A stretch of 39,849 nucleotides of DNA from Verrucomicrobiota bacterium (GTDB lineage: Bacteria; Verrucomicrobiota; Verrucomicrobiia; JABWAM01), in assembly GCA_023269615.1 (NCBI GenBank), contig JAHFSY010000041.1, forward strand, positions 1 to 39,849. Direction: 5' to 3'. Positions 16,668 to 23,763 of this stretch are shown in pieces. The notes under the pieces are model-generated. The model did no database searches, was not told the origin of the DNA, and saw only the letters and a list, made by a program, of their open reading frames with translations. The position numbers were made by a program, and so were the translations under genes. The first letter of the stretch is position 1. Every line of letters begins with the position of its first letter.

Positions 16668-19088
16668 TCAAGCTTGCCTGAATTGGGCGAAAGGCTCGAT
16701 GGCGGAAATGTATTTCAGGCGATCCGCCCGTTGCTCTGCGCCCCACTGGGTGCGAATGGTGGAGGGCCAGCTCATCCAGACGCGACGCCTTGCGCGGGTG
16801 AGCATCACGTAGAAGACACGCGCTTCCTCTTCCGTGTAACCATTCCACGGCGCAACCAGGCGCGGGATCGCCACGGCTTCGAATTCCAAGCCCTTCGCCG
16901 CATGCGCGCTCAGGAGCCGCACCCGCTCCGGGTCCACTTCCAGCATCATGTCCCGCCGGCTCAACGCCACCTGCTCGAGAAACGCGGGGAGGGAGAGAAC
17001 TCCGCCCCGCCGCATTTCAAGAAACTGGGCGACGTTCGCGAGGTCCTCGATGTTTTTTGTCCGTGCGGTGTTGTTCCGATAATCGTGGTTCCCCGGCATC
17101 TCGCAAAGCATTTTCCAGATCGCAAGGATGAGGTCGGCGATGCAAAGCCCCTCGGCTTCCTTGTCGGCAGCCCGACGGGAAAGATCGGTCACGCGACGGA
17201 AGGCGAGCCCGAGTTCGCTTCCCATCTCCGCGATGAGGCGCAGCCGTGTGTGCTGGGTTTCGATGAGCTGCGGCATCATCTTTTCCAAAACATCCAGGCA
17301 CGCGCGGGCGTCCACGCCGGCGTCATGCGCGCGGGGCAGCCCGATGCCCATCGCCTTGCACACGGCTTCCAGCCGCAACCCGGTGAGCTGCTCTTTTTTC
17401 AGCATGGCCGATGCAAGCGGCATGGTGTCGAAATGGATCGGCAGTTTGACGTCCATCCCCAAGCGCGCACATTGGCTGCGCACGAGACGAAGGTCGAATG
17501 CGAGGTTATGACCGAGAAGCGCGTCGCCGGTTTGAAATTTCAATCCTTGCTTCAGAACATCGCGGGCGTCCCTTCCCTTTTCGGCAAGAAATTCATCGGT
17601 GAACCCGTGGGTGCGGACGCTTTCGCCGACTTTGCCCATGGGTCGGATCCATTCGATGAACGTCTCTCCATCCTGGCGCGCGACACGGGCCAGCTGGATG
17701 ACTTCGGCGGTGGCGGGATCGAGGCCGGTGGTTTCCGTGTCGAGGGCGATCACGCGTTGCTGCTTCCACGCTTCAAGAAGAGGCTGAAGCGGGTCGCCAC
17801 CTGCGCCGCGCACGAGATAACCGAGATGAAGGCCGGTGCCCTCGGTGGATTTTTCAAGCGCATCGAGCGCACCTGCTTTCGCCCCGTAGAGTTTTAACAG
17901 CCGCTGGATGGGATGGCGCCGGAAGGGGCTGACGAGATGCTCGATGACAGCGGCCACGTCCTTCACCTCCTTTCGTCGGAAGAAATCAAAATCCTCGGCG
18001 ACGAGGTGGGGAATTTCCGCCTCGCGGAGCGCGGTGGAGATTTCCACGAGCGTGCGATTCTGGCGCGAAAGCACGGCGATCTGGCTGTACGGAATTCCCT
18101 CCTTGTGCCACGCGCCCACCTGCGCCGCGACGGCCTGGGTTTCGTCATTGCCGTGCTCGAAATGCGACAGGCTGATTTCGCCCGTGCCGAGGTCGGCGCC
18201 CGCCTCGGGGAAAGGCTCCTGGCTTGGGATGAACTGCTTGCGCAGGGCGTTGGTGGCCTCGATCAGGACGGTCGCGCAACGGTAGTTGTGGCGCAGCGCG
18301 AGGCGCCGCGGCTGGAATTCGCGCTCGAACGCCTCAACCACCTCGCGTGGCTGGGCGAAGCGCCATTCATAAATCGTCTGGTGCGTGTCGCCAAAGAATT
18401 TGACGCAGCGATGCTTTCCGCCAAGGAGCGCGATCACCCGGTACTCGGCCAGGTTGATGTCCTGCACCTCGTCCACAAGCATCCACTGGAAACGCGCCTG
18501 CCAGCGTTCGAGCGCATCCTGGCTGGTCTTGAGCACGCGGTAGGCGCGGGCGATGAGGCCCGTAAAGTCCACCGTGCCGTCGCGATGCATGGCGTCGCGG
18601 TACATGATGAATTCCGGCGGCGTGGGCCCGGGTTTTTCGCCCATGAGAAAGCTGAACACGAATTGTTCGTACGCATTGAGGGCCTCAGTCTCCTTGTTCT
18701 TGTATCGTTCCGCGCGATCAGTGCGCGGGATGAACTGCCAGAGAAGCTCCTTCGCCTCGTCCTCGTCGAGAATTCCAAAGTCGGGCGGCAGCCCGGCGAG
18801 CGCGCCCTCCTCGCGGAGGAGGCGTGCGCAGAGGCCGTGAAGGTTGAAGAGCTGGACGCGGTGGCTTTCCGCCGGCAGGACTTCAGCCACGGCGGCGCGC
18901 ATGGCCTCGGCGGCGCGGTTGGTGAACGTGAGCCCGAGAACGCGTTCCGGCCCGATCCCCGATTCGATGGCGCGTCGGATGGCGGCGGCGGCGGTGCGCG
19001 TCTTGCCCGTCCCCATCGGCGAGAGCACGAGAAGTGGTTCGAGAACCGCCTCGATCACGGCAGATTGTTCAGGGTTGGGAAAGGACAT
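16668..19088 (-). CDS. UvrD/Rep-type DNA helicase with internal DEDDh 3'-5' exonuclease
   Basis: This 806-residue protein is a superfamily 1A helicase. It shows a Q-motif (NPEQSAVI), Walker A SPMGTGKT with K29, the Ia segment GLTFTNRAAEAM, Walker B MLVDEVQD, GDTHQTIYEWR and LRHNYRC. Late motifs are SAHAAKGLEFEAVAIPR and EEARVFYVMLTRARRR. Between the two helicase halves lies a complete DnaQ-like exonuclease: ALDTETTG (D450, E452), GHNLAFDL (D532) and HDAGVDA (H588, D589, D593). The inserted domain spans about residues 445-605. A single chain that both unwinds and degrades DNA suggests a repair or recombination role. The start is at the Q-motif; the MITE-like element lies 63 bp upstream. Confidence 0.92.
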   Translation of the reverse strand: MSFPNPEQSAVIEAVLEPLLVLSPMGTGKTRTAAAAIRRAIESGIGPERVLGLTFTNRAAEAMRAAVAEVLPAESHRVQLFNLHGLCARLLREEGALAGLPPDFGILDEDEAKELLWQFIPRTDRAERYKNKETEALNAYEQFVFSFLMGEKPGPTPPEFIMYRDAMHRDGTVDFTGLIARAYRVLKTSQDALERWQARFQWMLVDEVQDINLAEYRVIALLGGKHRCVKFFGDTHQTIYEWRFAQPREVVEAFEREFQPRRLALRHNYRCATVLIEATNALRKQFIPSQEPFPEAGADLGTGEISLSHFEHGNDETQAVAAQVGAWHKEGIPYSQIAVLSRQNRTLVEISTALREAEIPHLVAEDFDFFRRKEVKDVAAVIEHLVSPFRRHPIQRLLKLYGAKAGALDALEKSTEGTGLHLGYLVRGAGGDPLQPLLEAWKQQRVIALDTETTGLDPATAEVIQLARVARQDGETFIEWIRPMGKVGESVRTHGFTDEFLAEKGRDARDVLKQGLKFQTGDALLGHNLAFDLRLVRSQCARLGMDVKLPIHFDTMPLASAMLKKEQLTGLRLEAVCKAMGIGLPRAHDAGVDARACLDVLEKMMPQLIETQHTRLRLIAEMGSELGLAFRRVTDLSRRAADKEAEGLCIADLILAIWKMLCEMPGNHDYRNNTARTKNIEDLANVAQFLEMRRGGVLSLPAFLEQVALSRRDMMLEVDPERVRLLSAHAAKGLEFEAVAIPRLVAPWNGYTEEEARVFYVMLTRARRRVWMSWPSTIRTQWGAEQRADRLKYISAIEPFAQFRQA

Positions 19089-19151
19089 CCCCGCAGTCTA
19101 TCCCGAAGAGGCACACGATGGCCAGAAATTGGAGAGGCTTCCGTGTCGTTT

Positions 19152-19320
19152 AACGGAGGGACACGCTCCGGAGGCCGTCTCAGAACTCCGGTTTCAAAAA
19201 AAGCGAAGCTTGTATTTACGTTATGACGCATTTTAATTTTTTACGAGGCATTTGGGATGGTCGATTTCGCCCTGTCTCAGAACTTTTTGCGAGTTCTGAG
19301 ACAGCCTCTCCGTCGTGTCC
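19152..19320 (-). mobile_element. 169-bp MITE-like element, copy 2
   Basis: An exact reverse-complement copy of 5126-5294, lying 63 bp upstream of the helicase start. Its flanks differ from those of copy 1. A possible AAAC direct duplication borders this copy when read in the copy 1 orientation, but no such duplication is seen at copy 1. Identity over the whole length suggests recent movement or gene conversion. Confidence 0.65.
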
Positions 19321-19372
19321 GTTTTGGGGAAAAGGGTCTGCTTTTCTTCCTTCGGAGTCCACGGAAGTCTCT

Positions 19373-19455
19373 CGCAAAGCCGCAAAGGCGCAAAGTCGGA
19401 TTTTCACGCAGCGTCGCTGCGTGAAAAGATGCTCAGGTTCAGGAAATCTGTGGGG
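19373..19455 (+). repeat. Palindromic repeat TTTTCACGCAGCG type, copy 1
   Basis: Contains a perfect palindrome with 13-bp arms around one central T (19401-19427), preceded by CGCAAAGGCGCAAAG units and followed by GCTCAGGTTCAGGAAATCTG. The whole block recurs in inverted orientation at 20430-20506. It lies between the MITE-like element and the end of the membrane protein gene. Confidence 0.7.
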
Positions 19456-19498
19456 AAATGCCGAGATGCGATTTCGGCCGACGCCGAAACATGCATTT

Positions 19499-19528
19499 GA
19501 AGCGTCATTTTTACGTTCACGACGCTTC
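19499..19528 (-). terminator. Possible terminator hairpin
   Basis: A perfect 8-bp stem, GAAGCGTC / GACGCTTC, with a 14-nt loop, 19 bp beyond the stop of the minus-strand membrane protein gene. There is no clear downstream T-run on that strand, so the terminator call is weak. Confidence 0.35.
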
Positions 19529-19547
19529 AGCATCAGGCGTTTCTTGG

Positions 19548-20195
19548 TTACTCATGGACATAAGCCCAATCTGAAATCCGTTCGAGGCAGCCACCGTATC
19601 CAGTTTTGGGGTAATTCTGAAGCGCGAAATACATGAACTGGTCCCAGTTGAGACCGCCGCTTGGAGTGGAGACAACGAGAACCCAAGGGTTGCCGTCGTA
19701 GCCGGCCGCCTTCGCGCCGACGTAATACTCGTAGCTGGCATAGGCCGCCATGCCAGTGCTTGGAATGGACGGAAGGAACTCCGGCACAAGCGCGGTCAGG
19801 TCAGGAGGTGGGGCACCATGGCGGGACTCATACGCGCGAATGGCTTGGACGAGAGGCGCACTGCGCTCGGCAAGATGCTGGAATGCTGCCATGCGGACGC
19901 GCCCGCCAAGTGGAAGGCCGATGAACACGGCCGCAGTAAATACAGCGGAGGCAACCAGAGAGCGAACCGCAATGGGACGAAGGCGACGAATAAAAAGGAG
20001 GAATGGCGCAACCAGCAATGCGAGTAACGCAGCCGGGAGCGGCAGCATGATGAGCATCTCGAGCGTGAGAAATGTATTGGAGCCGAAAGGCGCGACGGCG
20101 AGATATTGAAGCAGAGGGGCCAGGACGAGAGGCAGTGCGCTTACAGCGATGAGTCGGAGAAGCGACGGCGAACGGAATGTCTTGGCGTCGGTCAT
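19548..20195 (-). CDS. Membrane protein of unknown function
   Basis: This 215-residue protein has three to four hydrophobic segments in its first 110 residues (LLRLIAVSALPLVLAPLLQY; MLIMLPLPAALLALLVAPFL; LVASAVFTAAVFIGLPLGG). A soluble C-terminal half follows with LAERSAPLVQAIRAYESRHGAPP and several aromatic/Gly-rich strands. The helix followed by a PP-D-x-T-x-L-VPEFL segment resembles a pseudopilin-like 'age and fill' helix seen in exported proteins, but I do not recognise the family. The ATG at 20195 is chosen because the sequence upstream is repetitive; an ATG at 20258 is possible. It lies in an accessory-looking region. Confidence 0.6.
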   Translation of the reverse strand: MTDAKTFRSPSLLRLIAVSALPLVLAPLLQYLAVAPFGSNTFLTLEMLIMLPLPAALLALLVAPFLLFIRRLRPIAVRSLVASAVFTAAVFIGLPLGGRVRMAAFQHLAERSAPLVQAIRAYESRHGAPPPDLTALVPEFLPSIPSTGMAAYASYEYYVGAKAAGYDGNPWVLVVSTPSGGLNWDQFMYFALQNYPKTGYGGCLERISDWAYVHE

Positions 20196-20361
20196 TGATG
20201 TTGGTGGCCGCCAGACAGCCCAAATGCAGGTTCCGAAGGCACGAACATGAGAAAACATATCCGCATCGGCAGGGATGTCCACAAGGAAGAATCGGTGCGC
20301 GGAATCGGAATCAGAGGGGTGAAGGGAAAAGGATGAAGGATGAGGGATGAAAAGGGGGCGG

Positions 20362-20400
20362 GAACTTTCAACATCGAACGTCGAACTTCCAACGTCCAAG
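20362..20400 (-). repeat. GTTCGACGTTCGATGTT-type dispersed repeat, copy 2
   Basis: The reverse complement matches 5054-5092 at 29 of 31 core positions. Non-coding and located between other repeats. Confidence 0.6.
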
Positions 20401-20429
20401 GTGAGGGAAGACGGAAGGAAGTGTTGCAG

Positions 20430-20506
20430 ATTTTCTGAACCTGAACGTTTTTTCACGCAGCGTCGCTGCGTGAAAATCCGGCTTTGCGCCTTCGCGCCTT
20501 CTCGCC
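20430..20506 (-). repeat. Palindromic repeat TTTTCACGCAGCG type, copy 2
   Basis: Inverted copy of 19373-19455, including the perfect 27-base palindrome (20450-20476). Together the two copies flank the membrane protein gene 19548-20195. Confidence 0.7.
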
Positions 20507-20540
20507 TCGCCAAAGCCTACGGCGTAGCGCGGGTGCGAGA

Positions 20541-20642
20541 AACCCTCCGAAAATCTGCGTCGTTCGGCGTTAATCTGCGGAGAAAAATCCGGGTCCCCCC
20601 GGGTCCCGGTCGCGGCTGACAGCCGCTCCTACGAGGAAGATG
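20541..20642 (+). repeat. AAATCTGCG / GCTCCTACG dispersed repeat, copy C
   Basis: Begins with CCGAAAATCTGCG, continues through GAGAAAAATCCGGG and ends with a perfect hairpin, GCGGCTG-A-CAGCCGC (20612-20626), and GCTCCTACG. The order of blocks matches 23613-23752. It starts just downstream of the truncated vapC. Confidence 0.65.
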
Positions 20643-20651
20643 ATTTTGTCG

Positions 20652-20762
20652 TCAGGCCGCGCTGCTGATCAAAGATGCTGGGAGTTCTGTAAAATCATCA
20701 AAAAGTGGCCTGACACGTTGCACGACATAGAAGCCGGATGTGTCCACAAAGACGGTTTTCAT
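20652..20762 (-). pseudogene. Truncated VapC-type PIN-domain toxin
   Basis: A 36-codon frame starts at 20762 with MKTVFVDTSGFY, the hallmark first strand of VapC PIN ribonucleases, including the first catalytic Asp (D7). Its ATG overlaps the antitoxin's TGA by four bases (ATGA), the classic vapBC arrangement. After about 13 residues the sequence no longer resembles a PIN domain, and TGA follows at residue 37. VapC toxins usually have about 130 residues with three or four acidic residues, so this is an inactive remnant, probably left by a deletion. A repeat copy lies immediately downstream and may mark the junction. Confidence 0.75.
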
Positions 20763-21007
20763 CGCCGCTTGGAAGCGACGATCGCCTCGGCGAACTCATG
20801 GTCATGCTTCTTCAAGCCGGTCATGGGGACGGGGTGGAATTTACCGGCAATGTCCCTGATGCTCTTTCGGCCCGGGCGTTTCTTGCTCTGGAAATAAAGG
20901 TCTAGCGCATCGCGAATCAACTGCGCGATCGAGCCGTCCCCGGCTGTTGAGCATCGCTTAAGACGGAGGTATTGTTCGTCCTGGAGCTGGATCTGTGTTC
21001 TTACCAT
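20759..21007 (-). CDS. Ribbon-helix-helix (VapB/CopG-like) antitoxin
   Basis: This 82-residue protein begins with a ribbon-helix-helix DNA-binding pattern: the strand VRTQIQLQDEQYLRLKR, a turn, then SIAQLIRDALDLYFQSK. The C-terminal part, KKHDHEFAEAIVA, is a typical toxin-binding tail. Such proteins repress their own operon and neutralise the PIN toxin. The downstream toxin gene, overlapping by four bases, is truncated, so this antitoxin now appears orphaned; it might still act as a repressor or guard against related toxins. Confidence 0.82.
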   Translation of the reverse strand: MVRTQIQLQDEQYLRLKRCSTAGDGSIAQLIRDALDLYFQSKKRPGRKSIRDIAGKFHPVPMTGLKKHDHEFAEAIVASKRR

Positions 21008-21095
21008 GATTACACTTTGTCATGATACGATAACATGCTGCAAATGGAATTTCAGAATTACATTCCAAGGCTTGAAATGTGGTTTCGGAATGTAG

Positions 21096-21413
21096 TCAGC
21101 GCGTGTCAGGGCCATCGTCCCAAGTTTTCGGGCTTCCGGGTAAGCGGTTAAGCCATGCCACCAGCTGACCGAACACGATCAGCGCACCGCCTGCCGTGCA
21201 TGCCGTGAGCAGTTTAGACTTCACGTATGCCCAATAGAGGGATGGGTTATCCTTGCGGTATGCAACAAGGTTTGAAGGTGGCCTCTTTTGAGAAATAGAG
21301 GCTTGGCCCGAATAGAGTTCCCAACCGGCAAGAGCGACAAAAGGGGCGATGTAAAGGAGGCCGGCTATGACACAGTAACGCCTCACTTTTTCGGGGCTGG
21401 CGATCTTGGCCAT
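21096..21413 (-). CDS. Small two-span membrane protein, unknown function
   Basis: This 105-residue protein has two hydrophobic segments: VIAGLLYIAPFVALAGWEL at about 14-32 and LLTACTAGGALIVFGQLVAWL at about 68-88. They are separated by a polar loop rich in Ser, Pro and Asn. No family is recognised. It lies 40 bp downstream of neither partner in an obvious operon: the protease gene upstream ends at 21454 on... its own strand, with the same orientation, so co-transcription with the protease is likely (40-bp gap). Confidence 0.6.
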   Translation of the reverse strand: MAKIASPEKVRRYCVIAGLLYIAPFVALAGWELYSGQASISQKRPPSNLVAYRKDNPSLYWAYVKSKLLTACTAGGALIVFGQLVAWLNRLPGSPKTWDDGPDTR

Positions 21414-21453
21414 CGGAGATCCAGGGTGAAAGAGTGATTCGGAGCTGGTCGCA

Positions 21454-23526
21454 TCAGGGTTTGCTCAACTCCTTGAGGCGGGTCTCAATGAAGGCATCGA
21501 TGGAATCATGAACCTCCTTGTCGATGAAAACCGCATCCTTCTTGGTTTTGAGTTTGTTGAGAAAATTGATTTCCAGAGGTGGCATCGATGCGCTTGCTTT
21601 GGCGATCTGCTCACGGATCGTCTTCGCTTGCGCCTCGTAGTGCATTGGTTTCTTGGAGATTCTCCCGGCATCCTCAGCCTCCTTGGTCCACAGACCGTTG
21701 AGTTGGGAAAGAATTTTCCCAGCGGTGTAGTATTCTTCCAGCATCCCGGATTTGCGAACGCCGTTGAACATGCCTTGGTCCATGATGGGCTTGTCGGCGG
21801 TTGCGAGCCAGTCGTCGAGATTGAACTGGGACTGGCTGTCTGGCATGTCGGCCCACTGGCGTTTTCGGACACTCATTTCCTGCTTGGATGCCATCTCATA
21901 TTTTTCACGGACGCATTGCAGGTAGAGTTCCAGGAGTTTGTCGCGGTCATGGGTGGCCTTGTGATGGAGAAAAAGGACGCTTGGGTCGCAAGGTTTGGTG
22001 TCGGAGAGGCGGGTTGTCCTCACGGCCATCCGTCGCACGCCGGCGAAAGGCGTGCCTTTGAACATCTTGTCGTTCTTGATCTCCTCGCTGGCGGTGATGC
22101 CGTAGGTTGAAACTCCAATCACTTCCCCGTTTTCGTTCACCACGGGTCCCCCGCTGCAACCGGGAACAATCGGGGCTGAAATTTCGAAAATAGGAACGCC
22201 GTGTTTCGCCCCAAGGCCTTTCACGACTCCTTCCAGTGGTGAAATAATTCCATCGCCCTTGGCGTTGCCGGTGACAAGAATTGGGTCGCCTGGTGATGGA
22301 TCCTTGCCCTGTACGACGAAGCATTCCGGAACCGTATCTTTGGGAAGCTTCACGAGACAGAGATCCGCCTCCAAATCAGCCTTGATCTCCTTTTCAACTG
22401 GAACCTGTTTGCCATTTTGATCGAAGACCTTGAGCTTGAGAAGATCGAATGCCCCACCAATCACGTGAGTATTGCTCGCAATCCAGAAGTCGTTCCCATC
22501 CTTGTAATAAAATCCGCTCCCGGACCCCAGCGGTGTCTCGATGATCACCGTCGCTTTTGAGACAGACTTGACCACCTCGGGCTTGATTTTCTTGATGATG
22601 GAGGCGTCGCTGGCATCCGCAGCCTCTCCACCAGTCGAAGAGTCTGGCGTGGGGGTGCCATGGTTGGAATTGGTTCCCCCATTCTGCATGTTGCGCAGAT
22701 TGAGAGCGGCCTGGGCTTGTTGGGCTTTGTCAGCGCGCGCCGAAGCACTTGCCGCTTTATTATACCAACGGACGGCCTCTTCCTTATTTTTTTTAACACC
22801 CAAACCATGTTCGTACATGCCGCCGACCGCCCACATCGCCTGGATCGCACACATGATTTGTGGGTTGCTTTCCTGGGCTTGGGCTGCAGCCTTCAGATAC
22901 CATTTGAGAGCTTCGGCATAGTCGAGTTTTACCCCACTCGAGCCCTGTTCGTAGGCCTGTCCAAGCATGAGCTGAGAAAAGACATCTCCATGCTCAGCAG
23001 CTGCACGCATGGCGTCCACCGTAGGCTGCGCATTCGTCGTCTGCGCACCCGCACCCTTGGTCTCTTCACGAGTCAAACCACCCGTGGTCGAAGGCTCAGG
23101 CAGGAGGGGGCCGCGATGCTCGCTTTCCTCAGTGATGCGGATATTGTTCAGGGTGGTCACAGCGTCCGTATTTCCGGCCTTTGCCGCCTTTTCGTACCAG
23201 AGGATGGCCACCGCCGAGTCTTTCGGAATACCCCTGCCGTTTTCGTACAACAAGCCGAGGCGGAACATGGCTTGCGGGTGCGCCTGTTCAGCGGCTTTCA
23301 GGTACCATGTGCGAGCCTCGGAATAATTGTCGGGACCCAGGCCATGACCGCCCTGCTCGTAGGCGTACCCCAGCATGTACTGTGCGGTGGCACTTCCTTG
23401 TGCAGCCGCCTGTCTCCATGAGGCAGCCGTGGCGTCTTCAGTGGTCGCCTTGGCGTCGGACGGGGTGCCAGCGGACACCAGAAAAAGCAGAGCCAGCACC
23501 AATCGATGTTGATTTTCCCGACGCAT
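21454..23526 (-). CDS. Secreted trypsin-like serine protease with Sel1 repeats
   Basis: This 690-residue protein has a signal peptide (RRENQHRLVLALLFLVSAG) and about five Sel1-like repeats in two blocks (for example AQYMLGYAYEQG and AMFRLGLLYENGRG). A trypsin-2/DegP-like domain follows with an intact triad: H354 in SNTHVIGG, D388 in EADLCLVKL and S458 in PGCSGGPVV. The last 170 residues are charged and helical, with no recognised domain. Sel1 repeats mediate protein contacts, and the protease is probably periplasmic or outside the cell. The ATG at 23526 is chosen because the signal peptide starts there. The gene sits in an accessory-looking region with a truncated toxin-antitoxin pair. Confidence 0.87.
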   Translation of the reverse strand: MRRENQHRLVLALLFLVSAGTPSDAKATTEDATAASWRQAAAQGSATAQYMLGYAYEQGGHGLGPDNYSEARTWYLKAAEQAHPQAMFRLGLLYENGRGIPKDSAVAILWYEKAAKAGNTDAVTTLNNIRITEESEHRGPLLPEPSTTGGLTREETKGAGAQTTNAQPTVDAMRAAAEHGDVFSQLMLGQAYEQGSSGVKLDYAEALKWYLKAAAQAQESNPQIMCAIQAMWAVGGMYEHGLGVKKNKEEAVRWYNKAASASARADKAQQAQAALNLRNMQNGGTNSNHGTPTPDSSTGGEAADASDASIIKKIKPEVVKSVSKATVIIETPLGSGSGFYYKDGNDFWIASNTHVIGGAFDLLKLKVFDQNGKQVPVEKEIKADLEADLCLVKLPKDTVPECFVVQGKDPSPGDPILVTGNAKGDGIISPLEGVVKGLGAKHGVPIFEISAPIVPGCSGGPVVNENGEVIGVSTYGITASEEIKNDKMFKGTPFAGVRRMAVRTTRLSDTKPCDPSVLFLHHKATHDRDKLLELYLQCVREKYEMASKQEMSVRKRQWADMPDSQSQFNLDDWLATADKPIMDQGMFNGVRKSGMLEEYYTAGKILSQLNGLWTKEAEDAGRISKKPMHYEAQAKTIREQIAKASASMPPLEINFLNKLKTKKDAVFIDKEVHDSIDAFIETRLKELSKP

Positions 23527-23612
23527 AGGCACGATTGTGATTTGCTTCAACTGAAGTTGGAGAAATTCGGAGCATGGCCAAACTATAACTCCAACCATTG
23601 AAAGGCAAGATC

Positions 23613-23752
23613 GAACGCGTTCCGAAAATCTGCGCCGTTCTGCGTTACTCTGCCGAGAAAAATCCGGGGGCCGGTCGCGGTTGGCAGCCCCTCGGCACTG
23701 CTCGGGACTGTCCTGAGCTTGTCGAAGGGCAACCGCTCCTACGGGGAAGATG
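23613..23752 (+). repeat. AAATCTGCG / REP-like composite repeat, copy B
   Basis: The first part (CCGAAAATCTGCG through GAGAAAAATCCGGG) matches copy C at 20541-20642. The second part (23687-23731) matches the 45-base block of copy A at 13269-13313 with one mismatch, and it ends in CCGCTCCTACG. It lies between the protease promoter region and the end of the RNase R gene. Confidence 0.7.
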
Positions 23753-23763
23753 TGGCGGCCTCT

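Larger units (their letters stand above)
19089..19547. other. Gene-free region with MITE-like copy 2 and a palindromic repeat
   Basis: This 459-bp region holds the MITE-like element (19152-19320), a repeat with a long perfect palindrome (about 19373-19455) and a possible hairpin (19499-19528). An apparent 137-residue frame across it combines repeat sequence and is not believed to be a gene. Confidence 0.7.
20196..20651. other. Repeat-filled intergenic region
   Basis: This 456-bp stretch carries no credible gene. It contains the GTTCGACGTTC repeat copy 2 (20362-20400), the TTTTCACGCAGCG palindrome copy 2 (20430-20506) and the ATCTGCG/GCTCCTACG repeat (20541-20642). A frame that extends the upstream membrane protein into this region reads through repeat sequence only. 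Confidence 0.7.

Noticed and set aside
17913..19226. A 437-codon plus-strand frame
   Set aside because: It is antisense to the helicase and extends into the MITE-like element; no recognisable motifs.
19223..19636. A 137-codon frame starting in the MITE-like element
   Set aside because: It consists of repeat sequence and the antisense end of the membrane protein; the part shared with the first MITE copy changes at the element boundary.
20196..20513. N-terminal extension of the membrane protein gene
   Set aside because: The extra codons read through three dispersed repeats; the hydrophobic protein begins at 20195 or possibly 20258.
20652..20762. Functional VapC toxin
   Set aside because: Only 36 codons remain, with one of the catalytic acidic residues; a full PIN domain needs about 130 residues.
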